From contig NZ_CP180355.1 of assembly GCF_048007035.1 (NCBI RefSeq), positions 1,798,001-1,862,000 of the forward strand: a stretch of 64,000 bases of DNA. The letters are read 5' to 3'. This document shows positions 59,347 through 64,000 of this stretch, in pieces. Under the pieces are notes generated by a model. That model searched no databases, had not been told where the DNA came from, and was given only the letters and a program-made list of their open reading frames with translations. This stretch comes from Imperialibacter sp963977595 (GTDB lineage: Bacteria > Bacteroidota > Bacteroidia > Cytophagales > Cyclobacteriaceae). Position 1 is the first letter of the stretch. The number at the start of each line of letters is the position of its first letter. The translations under genes and the position numbers were made by a program.

Positions 59347-61713
59347 ATGTCGAGATTTTTATTTTTTGTTGGAGTCCTCACCACTTTTATTTCATTTTCC
59401 CTGCACGCAGATGCTGAAAAACCAACAGCAACGAAGGGGACATTGGACTTGAGGGGCTGGGATTTTTTGCGGGATGGCCCAATAAAGCTGGATGGAGAAT
59501 GGGGCTTTTACTGGGAAGAATTGCTCGTACCAGAAGGTGCTGAATTAGCCAAAAAACCTCCTCACTACTTTCAGTTTCCCAGGATTTGGAACAATGCGGA
59601 GGTAGACGGTATCGAATTAAGCAGAGCAGGTTACGCCACCTACTCTCTTACTGTTCTTTTGCCCAAAGACCATCCACCCTTGCTCATGTGGGTAGAAGAC
59701 TTTTTCACCAGCTACCAGCTATTCATCAACGGCGAGGTGTTTTCAAAAAACGGCATTGTTGGAAAAACCAAAGAAGAATCGCAACCTCAGGCTTACCCAA
59801 AAACAAAGCCGCTGAGAGAAAAGGCAGATACACTTCACCTGGTGCTTCAAGTCTCCAATTTTGTTCATCGAAAAGGCGGAAGCTCTCAAAGCATTACCCT
59901 TGGGGAGGAAATGCAATTGGCCCGAGCCAAAGAAGTCGAGCTGGCTTACGACTGGATTCTGGCAGGTGCCATGTTTATGGGGGGCTTTTTCTTCTTTGGT
60001 CTATACCTGTTTGGGCGGCACGACAAGCCCATGCTTTACTTTGCCCTGTTTTGCCTGGTATACGCCTACAGAAATATCGGCTCGGATATTTATGCTATCA
60101 ACTCAGTATGGGAGATGCCGTTTTCGCTATTGCTAAGGCTCGAACACCTCAGTGTATTTATGGGTCTTTATTTCTTTACCCGTTACATCGTCAGCCTGTA
60201 TCCCGAAGAAATATACAAGCCCATTTTTTCAGTCTTTTTTTGGGTCACTTTGGGGATCAGCTTCCTGACTGCCGTGGGGCCGATATTACTGTTTACTTCT
60301 ATCCTTCCCTACTATCTCTATGTTCTTCTGCTGGCTATTTGCTACGGAGTATACATAGTGGTGATGGCTGTCATACACAAGAGGCCGGCGGCTGTGTATG
60401 CACTTGTGGCAAAACTGATCGTTTTTGCAATTGTGGGCTATAATGTACTGGTGTATTTTGACCTGACACCGAGAATTGTCCTGTTTAATTTCATAGCCCA
60501 CATCCTCTTCTTCTTTTGTCAGGGCCTTATACTGTCATTTCGGTTTGCCCAAAATCTTAAGGAAGCCAAAGAGCAAGCGGAAAAGGCCTCCAGAGCCCGC
60601 ACAGAGTTCCTTTCGACCATGTCTCACGAAATGAGAACGCCATTGAACGCTGTGTTGGGCATGACCAACTTTTTGATCGGGGACAAGCCGAAGCAGACAC
60701 AAAAGGAAAGCCTGAATACACTTAAGTTTTCAGCGGAGCGACTCATGAACCTGATCACCGAGCTGCTTGATTTTAGCAAAATCGATTCTGGCCAAATCGA
60801 CTTTTCTACGGAAAAAATATCTCTTAAAGAATTCCTTCAATCGGTTTACACCTCCTTTGAAAAAACTGCTAAACAGAAGCGGCTCGACTTTCAACTTCAA
60901 ATAGCGGAGGATATCCCCGACCACATTCTATGCGACAAAGCCCGGCTGTCGCAGGTGTTGGTCAACCTTTTAGACAATGCGTTTAAGTTTACCCCGTCGG
61001 GCTTTGTCCATCTTAAGGTTTCGCTGGAGGAAAAAGAAAGCGACAGCGTCAAGTTGCTATTTGAGGTGATTGATAGTGGCATTGGCATAAAAGAGAGTCA
61101 GAGTGAAATGATTTTTGAAAGCTTTTCGCAGGGCAACGCTTCCACCACCCGGGAGTACGGAGGAACAGGGCTTGGCCTCAGCATCATCAGGCGGCTGCTG
61201 AGGCTGCAAGGCTCCGATATTCAGTTTGTCAGCACACCTGGCGAAGGCTCCCGCTTCTACTTCAGCCAATGGTTTGGCCTGGTGAAAACGGCAGAGAAAT
61301 CCCCCGCCCCCGTGGCTCCAAAGGTGATCGACAGAAACATTGTGGAGAGCAAAAAAATATTAGTGGTGGAAGACAACAAGGTGAATGTGCTGGTCATCAA
61401 AAAATTTCTGCAAAAGTGGGGAGCCAATATAGAAATTGCTGGCAATGGCCAGATAGCCGTTGAAAAACACGCAGCCACGCCTTTTGATATTATCCTGATG
61501 GATCTTCAGATGCCAGTTATGGATGGTTACAAGGCCACCGAAAAAATCAGGGAAACAGATGCGAAAACGCCCATCATCGCCATTACGGCCGCCATCCCCT
61601 CAGACATCCGGGATCAGATTTTCACTGTTGGCATGAACGACATTGTTACCAAGCCCTTTGTGCCCGAGGACCTCCACGAAAAACTGATCAAATACCTTTC
61701 GCTGGCAAGTTAG
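59347..61713 (+). CDS. Hybrid sensor histidine kinase, 7TMR-DISM type
   Basis: 788 residues. Signal peptide, 7TMR-DISM extracellular domain (about 25-190), seven helices (about 195-405), then HisKA with MSHEMRTPLNAVLGM (His427), HATPase with VLVNLLDNAFKF, DSGIGIKES and GGTGLGLSI, and a receiver with ILMDLQMPVMDGYKA (Asp719). It should sense an extracellular ligand and phosphorylate an internal receiver; no cognate output regulator is adjacent. Overlaps hemE by four bases at its end. Confidence 0.92.
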   Translation: MSRFLFFVGVLTTFISFSLHADAEKPTATKGTLDLRGWDFLRDGPIKLDGEWGFYWEELLVPEGAELAKKPPHYFQFPRIWNNAEVDGIELSRAGYATYSLTVLLPKDHPPLLMWVEDFFTSYQLFINGEVFSKNGIVGKTKEESQPQAYPKTKPLREKADTLHLVLQVSNFVHRKGGSSQSITLGEEMQLARAKEVELAYDWILAGAMFMGGFFFFGLYLFGRHDKPMLYFALFCLVYAYRNIGSDIYAINSVWEMPFSLLLRLEHLSVFMGLYFFTRYIVSLYPEEIYKPIFSVFFWVTLGISFLTAVGPILLFTSILPYYLYVLLLAICYGVYIVVMAVIHKRPAAVYALVAKLIVFAIVGYNVLVYFDLTPRIVLFNFIAHILFFFCQGLILSFRFAQNLKEAKEQAEKASRARTEFLSTMSHEMRTPLNAVLGMTNFLIGDKPKQTQKESLNTLKFSAERLMNLITELLDFSKIDSGQIDFSTEKISLKEFLQSVYTSFEKTAKQKRLDFQLQIAEDIPDHILCDKARLSQVLVNLLDNAFKFTPSGFVHLKVSLEEKESDSVKLLFEVIDSGIGIKESQSEMIFESFSQGNASTTREYGGTGLGLSIIRRLLRLQGSDIQFVSTPGEGSRFYFSQWFGLVKTAEKSPAPVAPKVIDRNIVESKKILVVEDNKVNVLVIKKFLQKWGANIEIAGNGQIAVEKHAATPFDIILMDLQMPVMDGYKATEKIRETDAKTPIIAITAAIPSDIRDQIFTVGMNDIVTKPFVPEDLHEKLIKYLSLAS

Positions 61714-62741
61714 CCGTGGCTGTAGTCCTTCACTGTTTCGATAAAGCACTTCACCTTCTCAGGGTCGGTATCGGGATAAACGCCGTGACCCAGGTTGGCG
61801 ATATGACGCTGAGGCCCAAAGGCCTTTAACATGTCTTTTGTCGCCTTCTCTATCTCTGCAAAGCTTCCATAGAGGGCACAGGGGTCGAGGTTGCCTTGCA
61901 GTGTTTTGCTGGCTCCCACTTTTGCCCTCGACTCGGCCACGTCCATGTTCCAGTCGAGGCCGACGGTAGCGCAAGGCAGCTGGCCAATCTCTTCAAGCGC
62001 AAAAAAGGCTCCCTTGGCAAAAACTGTGACAGGCACCTCCGGAATTGCCTCGCAAATTTTTCTGATGTAAGCAAGAGAGAATTCCCGATAGTGGTGAGGC
62101 GGCAATACACCCGCCCACGAGTCGAAAATCTGCAACATGTGGGCACCTGCTTTTACCTGCGCCTTCAGGTAGCTGATGGTGCTTTGCGTGATTTTTTCCA
62201 ACGCCTTGTGCGCCAGGACAGGTTCGGTGTACAAAAAGCCCCTGGCTTTTGAGAACGTTTTGCTGCCAGACCCTTCCACCATATAAGAAAAAAGTGTCCA
62301 TGGGGCTCCGGCGAACCCTATCAGGGGCACTCTGCCTGCCAGCTCTTTATTGGTAAGCTTGATGGCCTCTATCACATAGCCCAAATCGAATTCTCCGTCG
62401 GCAATGCGCAACTCGTCTATATCCTTCTCAGTCTTTATTGTTTTGGGAAATGTTGGCCCCCTCTTCTCCACCATTTCGTAAGGGCAACCCATGGCCTCGG
62501 GTATCACCAAAATGTCGGAAAAGATAATGGCAGCGTCCACTCCCAGAATGTCTACCGGTTGCACAGTCACTTCTGCAGCAAACTGCGGTGTTTTTACTAA
62601 TTCGATGAATCCGCTCAGGCTGTTTCGCACGGCCCTGTATTCAGGCAAAATTCTTCCTGCCTGTCGCATCATCCATACCGGGGTTCTCTCCGTTTTCTCT
62701 CCTCTGGCAGCCCGGAGGATCAGGTCGTTCTTCAATTGCAT
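61710..62741 (-). CDS. hemE: Uroporphyrinogen decarboxylase
   Basis: 343 residues. TPVWMMRQAGRILPEYRAVR and AAIIFSDILVIPEAMG are the family signatures, with IGFAGAPWTLFSYMVEG and NLGHGVYPDTDPEKV. Full length. It makes coproporphyrinogen III for heme; together with cobA it marks the tetrapyrrole branch point, though they are 53 kb apart here. Confidence 0.96.
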   Translation of the reverse strand: MQLKNDLILRAARGEKTERTPVWMMRQAGRILPEYRAVRNSLSGFIELVKTPQFAAEVTVQPVDILGVDAAIIFSDILVIPEAMGCPYEMVEKRGPTFPKTIKTEKDIDELRIADGEFDLGYVIEAIKLTNKELAGRVPLIGFAGAPWTLFSYMVEGSGSKTFSKARGFLYTEPVLAHKALEKITQSTISYLKAQVKAGAHMLQIFDSWAGVLPPHHYREFSLAYIRKICEAIPEVPVTVFAKGAFFALEEIGQLPCATVGLDWNMDVAESRAKVGASKTLQGNLDPCALYGSFAEIEKATKDMLKAFGPQRHIANLGHGVYPDTDPEKVKCFIETVKDYSHG

Positions 62742-62836
62742 GGGGCAAAGTTAGTCAGCCTTTGCATATTTCCATTCAGATTTCACCAAGACAAATAGAC
62801 ACCTGGGGGCAAAACGTTTCCGGGTTCCTTTTTCGT

Positions 62837-62844
62837 TATCTTTG
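62837..62844 (+). promoter_or_regulatory. Promoter -7 box for sdaAA
   Basis: TATCTTTG, exact TAnnTTTG match, 22 bases before the ATG at 62866. Confidence 0.55.
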
Positions 62845-62865
62845 TTGAACAACAAATGACCCATT

Positions 62866-63771
62866 ATGAGTATCTTATTTGAAAGCTTCGTCAGCTGGAA
62901 GAAGGATTGCCAGGACAGAAGCATAAAGCTCTATGAGCCTGTCATCGAATACGAAATCCAGCAAAAGAATAAAACGGAAGAGGAAATATGGGTTGGCCTG
63001 CAAAAAGCCTATGAGGTGATGAAGGAGGCCGTTCAAACGGGGCTCACTGAGAATATGACCTCCCGCTCGGGAATGATCAACAACGGAGCAAAAAAAGTTT
63101 ACAACAACCCCATCACCGTCCTGTCGAAGGAATTTCAAGTGCTGATTTCACGAGCCCTGGCCGCCAAAGAGGTCAATTCTTGCATGGGCCGGGTGGTGGC
63201 GGCACCTACAGCCGGTGCTTCGGGCATCCTGCCCGGAACGCTTGTCACTCTACAGGAGCTTCATCAGCTGGACGATCGGAAAATCTTAGAAGGCTTACTC
63301 GTTGGCGCCGGCATTGCACTGATCATGGAGCAAAAAGCCTCCATTTCTGGCGCCGTAGGTGGCTGCCAGGCAGAAACGGGCAGCGCCGGAGCCATGGCTG
63401 CCGGAGCCATCGTTTATTGCCTTGGAGGTAGCATTGACCAGGTCTTTAACGCTGTGGCCATCACTGTTCAGTGTATGCTCGGCCTCGTGTGCGACCCCGT
63501 GGCCGGGCTGGTAGAAGTGCCCTGCGTAGTGCGCAACGCCAGTGCAGCAGCCATCGCCAACTCCTCGGCGCAAATCGCTATTTCCGACGTAAGCAGTGTC
63601 ATCCCTGTCGATGAATGCGTAGAGGCCATGGGTGAAATAGGCCAGGCGATGGAAAGCCGCTACAAGGAAACAGCAGAAGGTGGGCTTGCTACCACACCTA
63701 CCGGACGATCAATAGCCAAAAAGGTTCTCATCCATGATATTGAAATCCTGGATGACGATGCTGACAGTTGA
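62866..63771 (+). CDS. sdaAA: L-serine ammonia-lyase, Fe-S, alpha chain
   Basis: 301 residues. GRVVAAPTAGASGILPGTL, GAVGGCQAETGSAGAMAAGA and LVCDPVAGLVEVPCVVRNAS hold the cluster Cys residues, with TPTGRSIAKKVL at the end. Full length for the alpha subunit of two-part serine dehydratases; the beta part is not in the window. Converts serine to pyruvate and ammonia. Confidence 0.93.
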   Translation: MSILFESFVSWKKDCQDRSIKLYEPVIEYEIQQKNKTEEEIWVGLQKAYEVMKEAVQTGLTENMTSRSGMINNGAKKVYNNPITVLSKEFQVLISRALAAKEVNSCMGRVVAAPTAGASGILPGTLVTLQELHQLDDRKILEGLLVGAGIALIMEQKASISGAVGGCQAETGSAGAMAAGAIVYCLGGSIDQVFNAVAITVQCMLGLVCDPVAGLVEVPCVVRNASAAAIANSSAQIAISDVSSVIPVDECVEAMGEIGQAMESRYKETAEGGLATTPTGRSIAKKVLIHDIEILDDDADS

Positions 63772-63773
63772 GA

Positions 63774-64000
63774 TCAGGAATTTCTTTTGTTGAACGACGG
63801 GATTGCGAGAAAAACAGCCACGACCGTGATAACCGCCGCAGCCAGAAAGGCTGCACCCGGAAAATAAACGATCGGATTCTCGCCGGTGAAGTAGGCAAAG
63901 AGATTTGTCATCAGGGGCGGCCCAATGATAGACGTCACGCTGGTCATGCTGGTCAGCGCTCCCTGAAGCTCCCCTTGTTCGTTGGATGGCACCTGCGCAG
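63774..64000 (-). CDS. MFS transporter, TetA/TCR type, C-terminal part (runs off window)
   Basis: About 75 residues, open to the window edge; the N-terminal 320 or so are outside. VPSNEQGELQGALTSMTSVT and SIIGPPLMTNLFAYFTGEN are the TCR/Tet family loop and helix 11, followed by a last helix. Drug or metabolite export is likely; tetracycline resistance is not implied. Confidence 0.85.
   Translation of the reverse strand, partial: AQVPSNEQGELQGALTSMTSVTSIIGPPLMTNLFAYFTGENPIVYFPGAAFLAAAVITVVAVFLAIPSFNKRNS

Noticed and set aside
59586..60443. 285-codon frame inside the histidine kinase gene
   Set aside because: Same-strand shadow frame of the kinase coding sequence with no domain.

Overview
The window reads as chromosomal DNA of a Bacteroidota bacterium, most likely a Cytophagales (Fulvivirga/Imperialibacter-like) member. 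The basis is the protein family mix (full-length MacB/FtsX-type permeases without an adjacent ATPase, PorT-like outer-membrane barrels, GxxExxY protein, CE15-type esterase, bacillithiol enzymes), several TAnnTTTG promoter boxes typical of the Bacteroidota sigma factor, weak Shine-Dalgarno sequences and moderate GC. The genus is inference. No rRNA, tRNA or CRISPR array was seen.

Layout. 1-2.4 kb (minus strand): an operon of dps, a cysteine-less ArsC-fold protein, a tandem universal stress protein and the start of a sodium:solute symporter. 2.6-5.7 kb: a HTH regulator and an ABC permease. 5.8-9.6 kb: a sulfite reductase-siroheme operon (sir-cobA-met8-like) behind a long leader that encodes a cysteine-rich peptide followed by an attenuator. 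9.7-14.2 kb: a repeat-flanked GxxExxY gene, a second permease and gluQ. 14.4-20.7 kb: M20 amidohydrolase, PemK-type toxin-antitoxin pair, S51 peptidase, the 'mobile mystery' HTH/Fic pair, two esterases. 21-23.7 kb: an AT-rich AIPR-type phage-resistance gene and an orphan secreted protein. 23.7-30.4 kb: hydrolase, 40-bp duplicated repeat, TetR/fatty-acid hydroxylase pair with a clear double operator, and an ArsR-SRPBCC-SRPBCC-hydrolase operon. 30.4-34 kb: envelope proteins (two PorT-like barrels, OmpA lipoprotein). 34.2-35.9 kb: a three-gene HipB/HipS/HipT-like locus preceded by four operators spaced exactly 41 bp. 35.9-38.7 kb: bacillithiol-related DinB and YpdA proteins, an SDR, and an alkyltransferase-like protein. 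39-40.5 kb: 2H phosphoesterase and a RAYT transposase with its REP hairpins. 40.4-49.1 kb: mostly housekeeping (symporter, clpS, recR, porin, aminotransferase, heptose kinase), then an Nramp-fold transporter lacking the metal motifs in an operon with a Tat-exported enolase-superfamily dehydratase. 49.3-55.8 kb: accessory region with a six-copy 41-bp palindrome array, ParE-type and VapBC pairs, a decayed two-gene cassette and small unknown genes. 56-64 kb: glycosidase-like lipoprotein, a REP cluster, arginine deiminase, a hybrid 7TMR-DISM histidine kinase, hemE, serine dehydratase and the end of a Tet-type MFS exporter.

The most distinctive signals are the cysteine leader/attenuator, the two 41-bp-period palindrome arrays, the split HipBST-like locus with a zinc-knuckle kinase, and the RAYT/REP system whose hairpins recur at 19.5 and 57.9 kb. 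All functional calls come from reading the sequence and recalled family motifs; no search was run.
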